DNA of 64,000 nucleotides from Limobrevibacterium gyesilva (GCF_025989185.1 NZ_JAPDNT010000009.1:62001-126000); one strand, 5' to 3'. Positions 49,984 through 59,180 are shown, counted from the stretch's first letter. Notes: generated by a model from the letters alone, not told the origin. Program-made: numbers and translations.

Positions 49984-51162
49984 ATGATGGATTCGCTCCT
50001 CTCAATGTTCAGCCGTCTGCACGATTCGATGCTCGATCATGAAGGTGGCGATGATCACGGGCGCCATGGCCATCACCATGAAAACGATCGCGATAATGCC
50101 TACACGCAAACCAATCTGATCTCCGACGGCTTCGTTCCCGCCGCGAACATCAATCCGGACCTGATCAACCCGTGGGGAATGTCGTTCAGCCCAACCGGCC
50201 CGTTCTGGGTGTCGGACAACGGCGCCGGTGTCGCGTCGATCAACGATGGCGCCGGCAATCCGGTTGTCGTTGCCGGCGGCAGCGAGAAGACGATCGCCAC
50301 CCCCCCTGGCCAGCAGCCGGGTACGGCCTCCCCGACCGGCCAGGTCTTCAACGCCTTCAGAACCGAGGGTGCGTTCACCCTGTCCAACGGATCTCCGGCC
50401 GCCTTCCTTTTCGCGACCGAGGACGGGACGATTTCCGGCTGGAACGGCGGCTCGCAGTCGATCCTTGCCGTCGACAATTCCAGCAATCCCAGTGCCGGCA
50501 GCGATGGCGAAGGCGCCGTCTACAAGGGCCTCGCGATCGGCGAGACCGCCAAGGGGGTATTCCTCTATGCGGCGAATTTCCGCCACGGTACTGTCGACGT
50601 GTTCGACCAGAACTTCATGCCGGTGAAGAGCTTCACCGACCCGAAGCTGCCCGCGGGCTACGCGCCGTTCAACGTACAGGTCCTCGACGGGAAGCTATTC
50701 GTCACCTTCGCATTGCAGAATGCCGACAAGCATGACGACGTGGCCGGCGCCGGCCACGGCTTCGTGGATGAGTTCAGCCTGGACGGCCATATGCTGCACC
50801 GGGTTGCATCGGGCGGCGTGCTGAATTCGCCCTGGGGACTGGCGATTGCCCCATCCCATTTCGGTGAGTTTTCCAATGACCTGCTGATCGGCAACTTCGG
50901 CGACGGCAAGATCGACGCTTTCAATCCGAAGAACGACCACTTCGAGGGCAAGCTGCTCGGTCCCGACGGCAAGCCAATCGTCATTGGCGATCTCTGGGCT
51001 CTTTCCACAGGCAATGCCTCCGCCGGCAGCGACCCGAACGCGCTCTACTTCACGGCGGGCGTGCTGAACGAGGCCCACGGCCTGTTCGGCAGCCTCACCG
51101 CGGCCCCCGACACCGATCCGGGGAAGATGACCGGTCCGTCCGCCCATTCGGGCAACGGCTGA
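49984..51162 (+). CDS. TIGR03118-like beta-propeller protein with His/Asp-rich N-terminus
   Basis: A 392-aa protein. After a short start comes a His/Asp/Gly-rich stretch (HEGGDDHGRHGHHHENDRD, residues 19-37) and then the TIGR03118 pattern: TNLISDGFVPAANINPDLIN, PWGMSFSPTGPFWVSDNGAG, LNSPWGLAIAPSHFGEFSND and LLIGNFGDGKIDAFNP. Many family members carry a signal peptide and a PEP-CTERM sorting tail; neither is visible here, the protein ending in SAHSGNG. The histidine-rich part may bind metal. Function unknown. It starts at ATG 49984 (or 49987). Confidence 0.8.
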   Translation: MMDSLLSMFSRLHDSMLDHEGGDDHGRHGHHHENDRDNAYTQTNLISDGFVPAANINPDLINPWGMSFSPTGPFWVSDNGAGVASINDGAGNPVVVAGGSEKTIATPPGQQPGTASPTGQVFNAFRTEGAFTLSNGSPAAFLFATEDGTISGWNGGSQSILAVDNSSNPSAGSDGEGAVYKGLAIGETAKGVFLYAANFRHGTVDVFDQNFMPVKSFTDPKLPAGYAPFNVQVLDGKLFVTFALQNADKHDDVAGAGHGFVDEFSLDGHMLHRVASGGVLNSPWGLAIAPSHFGEFSNDLLIGNFGDGKIDAFNPKNDHFEGKLLGPDGKPIVIGDLWALSTGNASAGSDPNALYFTAGVLNEAHGLFGSLTAAPDTDPGKMTGPSAHSGNG

Positions 51163-51192
51163 CCATAGATCCGGCGTGCGGGGATCGGCGGC

Positions 51193-52920
51193 ATGGCGTT
51201 GCTCGGCGTGCTCGTCCGCCGCCTGTCTCCATCAGCGGCCTTGCGGCGGGGCAACAGGCTGTTCGATCAGGCGCGGGCGGCGGACGCGTTTGCGCTGTTC
51301 GTCCGCGCCGCGAAGGCGGGCAGCGCGGAGGCGCGATACCGGGTCGGGCGCTGCTACCTGGAGGGCGCGGGCGTCCCCCCCAGCCGGGTCGAAGCCATGC
51401 GCTGGCTCGAAAGCGCCGCCGAACTGGGCTGCGTCGCGGCGCAGTGGCTGCTCGCCTTGCAGCACGCCCACGGTGGGTGCGCGGCGCCCGACCGGCTGGC
51501 GGGCGCGTTGTTCACCGACGGCGCCGTGGGGAATCCGGATTTCGCCGCGGCGGAGAAATGGGCCCGACGGGCCGCCGAGGCCGGCTCGCCCGACGGGCAG
51601 GCGGTGCTCGGTTTCCTGCTGACCTGCGGCCCCGAGCAGATGCGCAATCCCGAGGAGGGGTGGCTTTGGTATAAGCGGTCGGCGGACGCCGGCTGCCCGC
51701 AGGGCGCCCTCGGTTACGCGCAGTCGCTTGCCCAGGCGGCGCAGGACGAAAAGGATCAGCGGCTGATCGTCGCGTATCTGCGTCGCGCGGCCGAGGCGGG
51801 CCTGCCGGCGGCGATCTGCATGCTTGGCGTGATGACCGAGCGCGGCACCGGCACATCGCGCGACGAAGTCGCCGCGGCGCAACTTTATCGCACGGCCGCC
51901 GAGAAAGGCCACCACGTCGCGCAGGCGCGCTGGGGGATGGCCCTGCTCGAGGGGCGCGGCGTTGCACGGAATCCCGATGAGGCCGAAACCTGGTTGCGGC
52001 GCGCCGGGCTGGCGGGCGAACCCACCGCCGCCGCACTGGTTGCCGAGCTGTATTCCGGGCACGGCAAGCTCCCTGCGAATTTCGCGGAGGCGGCGATCTG
52101 GCTGCGCCGCGCCGCCGAAGCCGGACACAGGACCGCGGGGCGCCGGCTCGGGCGGCTGCACCTGTCCGGCGCCGGCGTGCCGCGCGATCCCGACGAGGCG
52201 GCACACTGGCTGCGCCTGTCCGCCGAAGCGGGCGACCGGTTGGCGCAAACCGACCTCGCGAACCTCGTCCTGACCGGCGCCGGCGGCAAGCCCGAAGACC
52301 TCGTGGCGGTTCGCCAGCAGTTCCAGGACGCGGCCGCGTCCGGCGACCTGATGGCCGCCTGCAACCTCGGCGTCTGCCTGGCCGAGGGCATCGGTGCGAG
52401 GCGCGACGAACGTCAGGCGGTGGCATGGCTGCGCCGTGCCGCCAGGGCGATCCCGGTTGCGCAATACTGGTACGGGCGGATGCTTGCCGATGGGCGCGGC
52501 GTGCCGGCCGATGCAATCGAAGGCCGCACATGGATCGCGCGGGCGGCCGCGATCGGCGTCGTCGATGCGCAGGTGGCGCTGGCGGAGATGATGGTCAGCG
52601 GCAGTGGCGGCCCGCGCGACCATCCAGCCGCCAAGGCGCTGTTCGAGCGCGCGGCGGCGCGGGGGCACGCGGGGGCCATGTATGCACTCGGGGCGCTGCA
52701 CAACGGCGGCTATGCGGTGGCGGCCGATCCCAAGGCGGCGCAGCGCTGGTTCCTCGCCGCGGCGGAACGCGGACATCCCCAGGCGCAGATGCTGCTCGGC
52801 TGGTATCTCGCGCGCGGGGTGGCGGGTGAGCGCGACATCCCGATGGCCCGAAAATGGCTGAAGCAGGCCGCCGACCAGGGGCTGCCGGAAGCCGCGCGGC
52901 AACTGGCACCGTTGTCGTAG
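51193..52920 (+). CDS. Sel1-repeat protein
   Basis: A 575-aa protein made almost entirely of Sel1-like repeats of about 36 residues, for example AEARYRVGRCYLEGAGVPPS, AAICMLGVMTERGTGTSRDE and GAMYALGALHNGGYAVAADP. Such alpha-solenoids mediate protein-protein contacts, often in signalling or envelope functions. There is no convincing signal peptide (the N-terminus MALLGVLVRRLSPSAALRRG is only weakly hydrophobic). It follows the TIGR03118-like gene by 30 bp and may be co-transcribed with it. Confidence 0.88.
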   Translation: MALLGVLVRRLSPSAALRRGNRLFDQARAADAFALFVRAAKAGSAEARYRVGRCYLEGAGVPPSRVEAMRWLESAAELGCVAAQWLLALQHAHGGCAAPDRLAGALFTDGAVGNPDFAAAEKWARRAAEAGSPDGQAVLGFLLTCGPEQMRNPEEGWLWYKRSADAGCPQGALGYAQSLAQAAQDEKDQRLIVAYLRRAAEAGLPAAICMLGVMTERGTGTSRDEVAAAQLYRTAAEKGHHVAQARWGMALLEGRGVARNPDEAETWLRRAGLAGEPTAAALVAELYSGHGKLPANFAEAAIWLRRAAEAGHRTAGRRLGRLHLSGAGVPRDPDEAAHWLRLSAEAGDRLAQTDLANLVLTGAGGKPEDLVAVRQQFQDAAASGDLMAACNLGVCLAEGIGARRDERQAVAWLRRAARAIPVAQYWYGRMLADGRGVPADAIEGRTWIARAAAIGVVDAQVALAEMMVSGSGGPRDHPAAKALFERAAARGHAGAMYALGALHNGGYAVAADPKAAQRWFLAAAERGHPQAQMLLGWYLARGVAGERDIPMARKWLKQAADQGLPEAARQLAPLS

Positions 52921-52953
52921 CCGGTGCGCCGGCGCAGAAGCTGTCGCCACGCC

Positions 52954-54033
52954 CTATTCCGGCGTCACCTCCACGCCGACCGACTTGAACATCACGATCA
53001 CGCCGGCGCCGGGCGCGAGGCCCAGCCGCTCCACCGCATCCGGCGTCACGCGGGCCAGCACGGCGCGGCTGCCCGTCATCACCTCGACCAGTGCGGCATG
53101 GCGCGGCGCGTCCTCGGTGATCGCGCGCACCGTCCCGGGCAGCACATTCTGCACGCTGATCCCCACGGGCGCCTCTCGGGCCAGGATCACCTCGCGTGCC
53201 GGAACGCGCACGCGCACGCCGGTGCCGATCGCATTGGCCACCAGCGGCACCAGGATCGGCGTACCCGCCGCATCAAGCCGCGTCAGCCGCCGCGCCGTGT
53301 CATGCGCCGCGACACGGGCGGCAAACACCGCGCCCGCGTCGTCGCGCAGGCCCAGCGGCAAGTCGCCGCGCGCGGCGATCTCGGCCAGCGACCCCGCGGC
53401 CACCACGCGCCCGGCCTCGATCAGCACCACGGAGTCCGCCAGCCGCACCATCTCCTCCAGCGCGTGCGTCACGTACAGCACCGGCAGCCGCAAGGCGGTC
53501 TTCAGGCGGGCGAGGTAGGGCAGGATCTCCGCCTTGCGCGCGGCGTCCAGGCTCGCCAGCGGCTCGTCCATCAACAGCAGCAGCGGTTGCGCCAGCAACG
53601 CCCGGCCGATGGCCACGCGCTGCCGCTCGCCGCCCGACAGCGTCCGTGGCCGGCGCTCAAGCAACGCGCCGATGCCCAGCAGTTCCACGACATCGTCGAA
53701 CCCGATCGGCCCCGCCGGCGCCCGCCGCTGCCCGTAGCGCAGGTTGGTGGCCACCGACATGTGCGGGAACAGCCGCGCGTCCTGGAATACCAGCCCCACC
53801 CGCCGCCGCTCCGGCGGCAACCAGATGCCGGCCTCGGTGTCGGCCAGCACCCGCCCGTCTACGGCGATGTGGCACAACTCCGGCCGTAGCAATCCTGCGG
53901 CGGCCGCGATCACCGTGGACTTGCCCGCGCCGGACGGGCCGAACAGCATGGTCACGCCGGGGGTCGGCGCCTCGAACCGCATATCCATGGCGGCGCCCGC
54001 GAACCGGTGCCGCAGCGCGACCGACAATGTCAT
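52954..54033 (-). CDS. modC: Molybdate ABC importer ATPase
   Basis: A 359-aa ModC. Walker A is FGPSGAGKSTVIAAAAGLL, the Q-loop VFQDARLFPHMSV with the ModC-typical RLFPHMSV wording, signature LSGGERQRVAIGRAL and Walker B LLLMDEPLASLD. A C-terminal TOBE/mop domain (NVLPGTVRAI ... RVTPDAVERLGLAPG) binds molybdate for feedback. It overlaps modB by 4 bp. Molybdate supply matters here because a molybdenum hydroxylase is encoded at 34259-37888. Confidence 0.95.
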   Translation of the reverse strand: MTLSVALRHRFAGAAMDMRFEAPTPGVTMLFGPSGAGKSTVIAAAAGLLRPELCHIAVDGRVLADTEAGIWLPPERRRVGLVFQDARLFPHMSVATNLRYGQRRAPAGPIGFDDVVELLGIGALLERRPRTLSGGERQRVAIGRALLAQPLLLLMDEPLASLDAARKAEILPYLARLKTALRLPVLYVTHALEEMVRLADSVVLIEAGRVVAAGSLAEIAARGDLPLGLRDDAGAVFAARVAAHDTARRLTRLDAAGTPILVPLVANAIGTGVRVRVPAREVILAREAPVGISVQNVLPGTVRAITEDAPRHAALVEVMTGSRAVLARVTPDAVERLGLAPGAGVIVMFKSVGVEVTPE

Positions 54034-54716
54034 CGCCCGATCGCCGCGTTCAGCCGCCGCCCCAGGAATTCCGACAGCAGCAGCCCGCCCATCGCCAGCC
54101 CCATGGCCACCAGCGACAGCCGTGCCGCCACCGCCTCGCCATCCGGCGTCTGCAACGCCGCATAGATGGCCAGCGGCAGGGTCTGGGTCTCGCCGGGGAT
54201 GTTGGCGGCAAACGTGATCACGGCGCCGAACTCGCCCAGGCAGGTGGCGTAGGCGACCACGGCGCCGACCAGGATGCCCGGTGCAGCCAGCGGCAACGTC
54301 ACGGTGAACAGCCGGTCCAGCCGGCTGGCCCCGAGCGTGCGCGCGGCCTGTTCCAACCCCGGATCCACGGCTTCCAGCGCCAGCCGGACGGACCGGACCA
54401 TGATCGGGAAGGTCATCACCGCGCAGGCCAGGCTGGCCCCCGCCGTGGTAAAGACCAGTCGCACGCCGAACCAGTCATGCAGCACCGCGCCCACAGGGCC
54501 GCGCACACCAAAGACGATCAGCAGCAGCCAACCGGTGACGACGGGCGGCAGCACCAGCGGCAGATGCACCAGCGCGTCCATGAGCGTGCGGCCAGGAAAG
54601 CGGCCGTGCGTCAGCACCCAGGCCGCCAGCACCGCGACGGGCAGGCCGAAGCCCACCGCACGCGCTGCCACGGCCAGCGTCAGCCGTACCGCGTCCCATT
54701 CCTCCGGCGATAGGAT
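54030..54716 (-). CDS. modB: Molybdate ABC importer permease, apparent ATC start
   Basis: A 228-aa ModB permease. The core is unmistakable: GRFPGRTLMDALVHLPLVLP, PPVVTGWLLLIVFG and the EAA loop with LEQAARTLGASRLDRLF. The conserved ModB N-terminus (usually MLSPEEW) is read here as ILSPEEW from ATC 54716, and GGAGG lies 6 nt before that codon. The only standard start available, GTG 54671, would remove the conserved first 15 residues. No stop intervenes. No modA gene is adjacent, so the binding protein must be elsewhere. Confidence 0.88.
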   Translation of the reverse strand: MLSPEEWDAVRLTLAVAARAVGFGLPVAVLAAWVLTHGRFPGRTLMDALVHLPLVLPPVVTGWLLLIVFGVRGPVGAVLHDWFGVRLVFTTAGASLACAVMTFPIMVRSVRLALEAVDPGLEQAARTLGASRLDRLFTVTLPLAAPGILVGAVVAYATCLGEFGAVITFAANIPGETQTLPLAIYAALQTPDGEAVAARLSLVAMGLAMGGLLLSEFLGRRLNAAIGR

Positions 54717-54727
54717 CGGCCACCTCC
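54714..54727 (-). promoter_or_regulatory. Shine-Dalgarno GGAGG placed for an ATC start codon (modB)
   Basis: On the minus strand GGAGG (54727-54723) is followed by a 6-nt spacer TGGCCG and then ATC (54716-54714) at the position of the family's initiating methionine. There is no ATG, GTG or TTG upstream in frame near the gene. Confidence 0.6.
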
Positions 54728-54894
54728 GTCTCGGCCCGCAGCGACCTGTGGCGGGCCGCGAACGTTATAGTGGATTGTGCATATCGAACAACTCGGCCCC
54801 TACGGCGAAGGCTGCCAGGCAATGCTCCCGCATATGGTGGAGACGCTGCTGTAGCCCGGGGGCACTGAAGCGCGGTTGCCGGTCGGTGCGCGAC

Positions 54895-56595
54895 TCAATC
54901 GTGCAATACGCTGTCGAGCGCTTCGTTCGCCTGCCGCAAGGCAAACGCCACGCGGTTGCGCGCGCGCATCGCGCTCACGGTCTGGAACTGCGCCGCATCA
55001 GACCCTGGCGCGGTCGCGGCCAGGTCGCGCACCGGCTGCAGCGCCGGCCAGGGCGGCTGGGGCAGGGCAGGGTCATGCGCGAACCGGTCGCCACGCGAAT
55101 AGTCCACCGGCACGAGGGCCCGCGACACATGCATGATCGCGCGGTTAATCCGTGCGGTCTCCTCGGGCCCGGCCGCCTCGGCGCGCGCCGCCACGGCCTC
55201 GGCCTTGTCGCGCAGCGCCTCGGCCCCTTGCACCAGCGTCTCCAGCGCGAACCGCCCGCCCAGGGCCGCGCCGATGCCCGCCAGCTCCGCCAGCAGCGCC
55301 CGCGCGTGCGTCGCGTAGTCCAGCGGCAGCACGGCATCGGACAGCAGCTTCCACACCACGTGCACGAACACCTTCGTGTCGCGCACCAGGAACGCCTCGT
55401 CCAGCTTGTCGATCGTGTCTTCCGGCGTGTGCCACCACCAGCCCAGGCTGTTGCGCATCTTCACCGGCCCCGGCGGCTGCTCGCTCAGCGCCCCGAACAT
55501 CGAGGGGATGCCGATCCCGGGAAACGAATCGTCCGAGGAGCGCGACTTGCGCTTGCTCAGGTACTGATGCCCCGTCCGCTCGCGAATGGCCTCCGCCGCC
55601 AGCGGCGTCAGCTCCGAAACCGCGGCTGCGTTCTCCAGCACGGTGGCGCCCATGCCGCCGGTGGAATCGACGTTCACATGGGCCACGCATCGCCGCTCCA
55701 ACTCGTCCCAGTGCTCGTCCACATACCAGGTCGAACCGGAATACCGCCCGTGCGAATGCCCGGACCAGAAGCACAGCCGCAGGCCGCGCGCCCACTCGCC
55801 CCGCCTGCTCGCGCATAGCCGTGCCGTCTCCAGCATCGTCGCGTTGGCGGCACCGTTGTCCATCACGCCGAAATACCAGGTGTCGTGATGGCCGGAGAAC
55901 AGAACGAACGGCTCGTCCGCGCCGCCATCCGGCCCGTCCATCTCCGCCACCAGGATCGGCGTCTTGCGCCAGCCCGTATCCACCTCGGCATGCAACACCA
56001 CGCCGGGCTGCTCGCCGCGCGCCAGCCGCTCACGCAGCGCCATCCCGTCCGCATGCGACACCGTGCAGGCCACCGTCGTCGGCATCTCCGCCAATGTCTC
56101 CGCACTCGGGCTGCCCCAGACGGGCGAGATGCACATCTCATGCAGGTGATGATGCGGGCTGATATGCAACTGCCCCGCCGCGCCGGCGAGGGACGCGCGC
56201 CGCGCCACCGCCGGATTGGCGATCCCCTCGGCCAGCACGATGCAGCCGCGCAGGTCGCGCCCGGCGAAATCGGCCGCCGTGCCCTCGCCGACATCCACGA
56301 GCGGCCCTGAGACCCCGCCGGCCGGCGAGGCCTGCGAATGGGAATGCGTGAGCGCCTTCAGCGCCGAGCCGTCCACCGTCACCCGCGCCGGCCCGGGCAG
56401 GCTGATATACGCATCGTGCAGCAGCATCTGTGTGCGGAACCCGTATTCGTCCAGCCGCGCCCGCACATAGCGCAGGCTTTCCATTTCTTCCGCCGTTCCC
56501 GACAGTTTCACCCAGCGGGCGAATTCCCGCAGATGCGCCATCATGGCAGGGGCGCTGACGGACTCGACGAGCGAAACGAGAGTGGGATCGGGCAT
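54895..56595 (-). CDS. M28-like peptidase/aminopeptidase with altered active site
   Basis: A 566-aa protein of the M28 fold. Residues 95-205 form a PA-like insert. The zinc-site region VLFSGHHDTWYFGVMDNGAA supplies His236/His237-Asp238 and Asp246, NVDSTGG gives Asp310, and WWHTPEDT gives His389. The catalytic Glu-Glu motif expected between them is replaced by WSGHSHGRYSG (279-283), so classical peptidase chemistry may be lost or changed. There is no signal peptide. It stands alone, divergent from the M20 gene. It could act on N-acyl or amide substrates, or be a non-catalytic homologue. Confidence 0.82.
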   Translation of the reverse strand: MPDPTLVSLVESVSAPAMMAHLREFARWVKLSGTAEEMESLRYVRARLDEYGFRTQMLLHDAYISLPGPARVTVDGSALKALTHSHSQASPAGGVSGPLVDVGEGTAADFAGRDLRGCIVLAEGIANPAVARRASLAGAAGQLHISPHHHLHEMCISPVWGSPSAETLAEMPTTVACTVSHADGMALRERLARGEQPGVVLHAEVDTGWRKTPILVAEMDGPDGGADEPFVLFSGHHDTWYFGVMDNGAANATMLETARLCASRRGEWARGLRLCFWSGHSHGRYSGSTWYVDEHWDELERRCVAHVNVDSTGGMGATVLENAAAVSELTPLAAEAIRERTGHQYLSKRKSRSSDDSFPGIGIPSMFGALSEQPPGPVKMRNSLGWWWHTPEDTIDKLDEAFLVRDTKVFVHVVWKLLSDAVLPLDYATHARALLAELAGIGAALGGRFALETLVQGAEALRDKAEAVAARAEAAGPEETARINRAIMHVSRALVPVDYSRGDRFAHDPALPQPPWPALQPVRDLAATAPGSDAAQFQTVSAMRARNRVAFALRQANEALDSVLHD

Positions 56596-56717
56596 GGGGT
56601 GATGTCCTGCTGTCGGAAGGCGTCAACCGTAACGGCGTCGCACGCGCGGGGAAAGAGGGTGGCCACGACGCCGGAACGCGTCCTACCGTGCACCGATACG
56701 CGCGAACGGAGAGCCGG

Positions 56718-57854
56718 ATGCCGACATCGAACCTGCCGCCTTTGGACCAGACCGAAATCCTCGAGGGCATCCGCAGCTGGGTGGAAATCGAAAGCCCCAC
56801 CACCGATGCGGCCGCCGTCAACCGCATGGCCGACCAGGTGCAGCAGGACTACGCGGCCATCGGCGCGCGCATCGAGCGCATTCCCGGCCGCGACGGCTTC
56901 GGCGATCACCTTCTGATTACCTCCCCCTGGGGCGGTGACGGCCCGGGCATCCTGGTGCTCAGCCACACCGACACCGTGCACGATATCGGCACCCTGGCCA
57001 CGAAGCTGCCGTTCCGGGTGGAAGGCGACAGCGCCTTCGGTCCCGGCATCTACGACATGAAGGGTGGCGCCCACCTGGCCTTCGCCGCCATGCGCCACCT
57101 CGTGCGCACGGGCCGCGAGACCAGCCTGCCCATCCGCCACCTGCTGCTGTCCGACGAGGAAGTGGGCAGCGGCACCTCTCGCGACATCATCGAGCGCGAA
57201 GCCCGCCGCGCCCGCTATGTGCTGGTTACGGAACCCGCCCGCGAAGGCGGCCGAGTCGTCACCGCGCGCAAAGGCACCGCGCGCTTCGAGATCCATGTCC
57301 GCGGCGTGCCCGCCCATTCCGGCACCCGCCACCAGGACGGCCGCAGCGCCATCAAGGAACTGGCGCGCCAGATCCTCGCCCTCGAAGCGATGACCGACTA
57401 CGCCACCGGCCTCACCGTGAATGTCGGCGTCATCGCCGGCGGCACCCGCGCCAACGTGGTCGCGTCCGAGGCGCATGCCGAGTTCGACATGCGTGTTCCC
57501 AACCCCGAAATCGCTGCCGCCGCCATCGCGCGCGTGCAGGCGCTCAAACCCTACGACCCCGACGTGACGCTGCAGATCACCGGCGGCCTCAACCGTCCCG
57601 GCTACGAGAAATCGGGCGAGATCGCTTCGCTGTTCGAACACGCGAAGGCCATCGCCGCCGGCCTCGGCTTCGAGCTCGCCGACCTCGCCACCGGCGGCGG
57701 CAGCGACGGCAACTTCACCGCTGCGATCGCCCCCACGCTCGACGGCCTGGGTGTGGACGGGAAGGGCGCCCACACCCATGAGGAACAGCTTTACGTCTCC
57801 TCGCTGGTCCCGCGCGCGCAGCTTCTGCTGGGCCTGTTCGAGACGTTGGCGTGA
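56718..57854 (+). CDS. M20 family metallopeptidase (carboxypeptidase G2-like)
   Basis: A 378-aa di-zinc hydrolase. All expected ligands are visible: His in LVLSHTDTVHD, bridging Asp in GPGIYDMKGGAH, the Glu pair in LLLSDEEVGSG, acidic ligand in LVTEPAREG and the late His in AHTHEEQLYV. The dimerisation lid contains VRGVPAHSGTRHQDGRSA. The family removes C-terminal glutamate or hydrolyses acyl-amino acids. ATG 56718 follows GGAGAG. It is divergent from the M28-like gene and converges on the Gfo/Idh gene. Confidence 0.92.
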   Translation: MPTSNLPPLDQTEILEGIRSWVEIESPTTDAAAVNRMADQVQQDYAAIGARIERIPGRDGFGDHLLITSPWGGDGPGILVLSHTDTVHDIGTLATKLPFRVEGDSAFGPGIYDMKGGAHLAFAAMRHLVRTGRETSLPIRHLLLSDEEVGSGTSRDIIEREARRARYVLVTEPAREGGRVVTARKGTARFEIHVRGVPAHSGTRHQDGRSAIKELARQILALEAMTDYATGLTVNVGVIAGGTRANVVASEAHAEFDMRVPNPEIAAAAIARVQALKPYDPDVTLQITGGLNRPGYEKSGEIASLFEHAKAIAAGLGFELADLATGGGSDGNFTAAIAPTLDGLGVDGKGAHTHEEQLYVSSLVPRAQLLLGLFETLA

Positions 57855-57888
57855 CCGCCGGTCCGGCTTCCTGTTTCCACGAACAACG

Positions 57889-59166
57889 TTATCGTCCGGT
57901 GGTTCCACCTATGGCGATGGTGCTCTGGTCGCGGCGGGCCGCCTCCGGCACATAAGTCTCCAGCGCGGGATCCGGCAGCATCACCGTACGGCCCAGTTCG
58001 GCGGAGCGGTACAGCGCCATCAGCATCTCGACCACGGCTACGCCATCACGGAACGTTTCCATCGGCGCCTCGCGTCGGCGGAAGCAGTCGGCGAAATGCC
58101 GGTTTTCCAGCGTATAGCCGTAGACGCCCGCTTCGTCCTCCAGCACTGGCATCGAGCCCTGTTCGGCGTTCTGCTTCTCCACCAGGTCCTCGCCGGCGCG
58201 GCCCGACACGGCGCGCGACAGGAACACCTTCAACCCCGTGCCCAGCGAGTTGTATTCCATGGCGTATTCCGGCCCCAGCAGCTCCAGGGTGATCCGCAGA
58301 CCCGGCCCCACATAGGCCCAGGACGTCGTCGCCTCGATCACCACTTCGTTCCCGTCAGGGTCCTCCAGGGTCAGCATGCCCCGCGCGAAATCCTCGGCCG
58401 GCCGGTTCACGTAGTCCACCGCGCCGCCCGACGATTGCCGCAGCTTCTCGGCATAGGCCGGGCGCCGCCATTTCAGCGTCGCGACACTCGCATTGGCGCT
58501 GCGCAGCCGTAGCGCGTCGCGGGTTTCGCCCGGCGCCGTCAGCAGATAGCGCGCGACCTCCACGGAATGGCACATCATGTCCGAAAGCACGCCGCCACCC
58601 TGCTGCCCGGCGTTCCAGAACCACGGCTCATGCGGCCCGCTGTGTTCCTCGGCCGCCCGCGCGATATACGGCCGTCCCGTGTTCGGCACGGCACGGCGCC
58701 AGATGATGTCGTGGCCGCGCTGAACAGCGGTCGAGAACAGCTGGTTCTCCAGATAGCCATGGATCAGGCCGGCATCCTCGGCCAGCCGCAGCATCTCCCG
58801 CGCCTCCGCCAGCGTGCGCGCCAGCGGCTTCTCGCAGGCGATGGCGAACACGCCGGTCTGCCCGGCCCGCCGCGCGGCATGAATGGCCCGCATCGCATCG
58901 AGCCGCACGTGGTTCGGAGTCACCAGCCAGATCGCATCGATCTCGCCGCTCGCCAGCATCGCCTCCAGGCTGTCGAACGCCCGGCACGGCCCGAGGTCCA
59001 TCAGGTTGGCGTCGTCGGCGAAGGCCTGCCGCCGCGCCGGCGTCGGCGCGAACACGCCGGCGACCCGCAGCTTGCGCACGCCCAGCAGCGACTGCAAATG
59101 GAACCGCGCCATGAACCCCGCGCCCACGAAGCCGACGCGCAGCTCCGCAAGTGGTGTCATCGTCAT
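57889..59166 (-). CDS. Gfo/Idh/MocA-family oxidoreductase
   Basis: A 425-aa NAD(P)-dependent enzyme. N-terminal Rossmann motif LRVGFVGAGFMARFHLQSLL, the EKPLA motif in ACEKPLARTLAEAREML, and the family active-site region GGVLSDMMCHSVEVARYLL. Members act on sugars, inositols or related polyols. ATG 59166 follows AGGAGG by 8 nt. The gene is third in a minus-strand unit after the DMFase-like and Ldh-type genes, separated from the latter by 14 bp. Confidence 0.9.
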   Translation of the reverse strand: MTMTPLAELRVGFVGAGFMARFHLQSLLGVRKLRVAGVFAPTPARRQAFADDANLMDLGPCRAFDSLEAMLASGEIDAIWLVTPNHVRLDAMRAIHAARRAGQTGVFAIACEKPLARTLAEAREMLRLAEDAGLIHGYLENQLFSTAVQRGHDIIWRRAVPNTGRPYIARAAEEHSGPHEPWFWNAGQQGGGVLSDMMCHSVEVARYLLTAPGETRDALRLRSANASVATLKWRRPAYAEKLRQSSGGAVDYVNRPAEDFARGMLTLEDPDGNEVVIEATTSWAYVGPGLRITLELLGPEYAMEYNSLGTGLKVFLSRAVSGRAGEDLVEKQNAEQGSMPVLEDEAGVYGYTLENRHFADCFRRREAPMETFRDGVAVVEMLMALYRSAELGRTVMLPDPALETYVPEAARRDQSTIAIGGTTGR

Positions 59167-59180
59167 CGCCCGGCCTCCTG

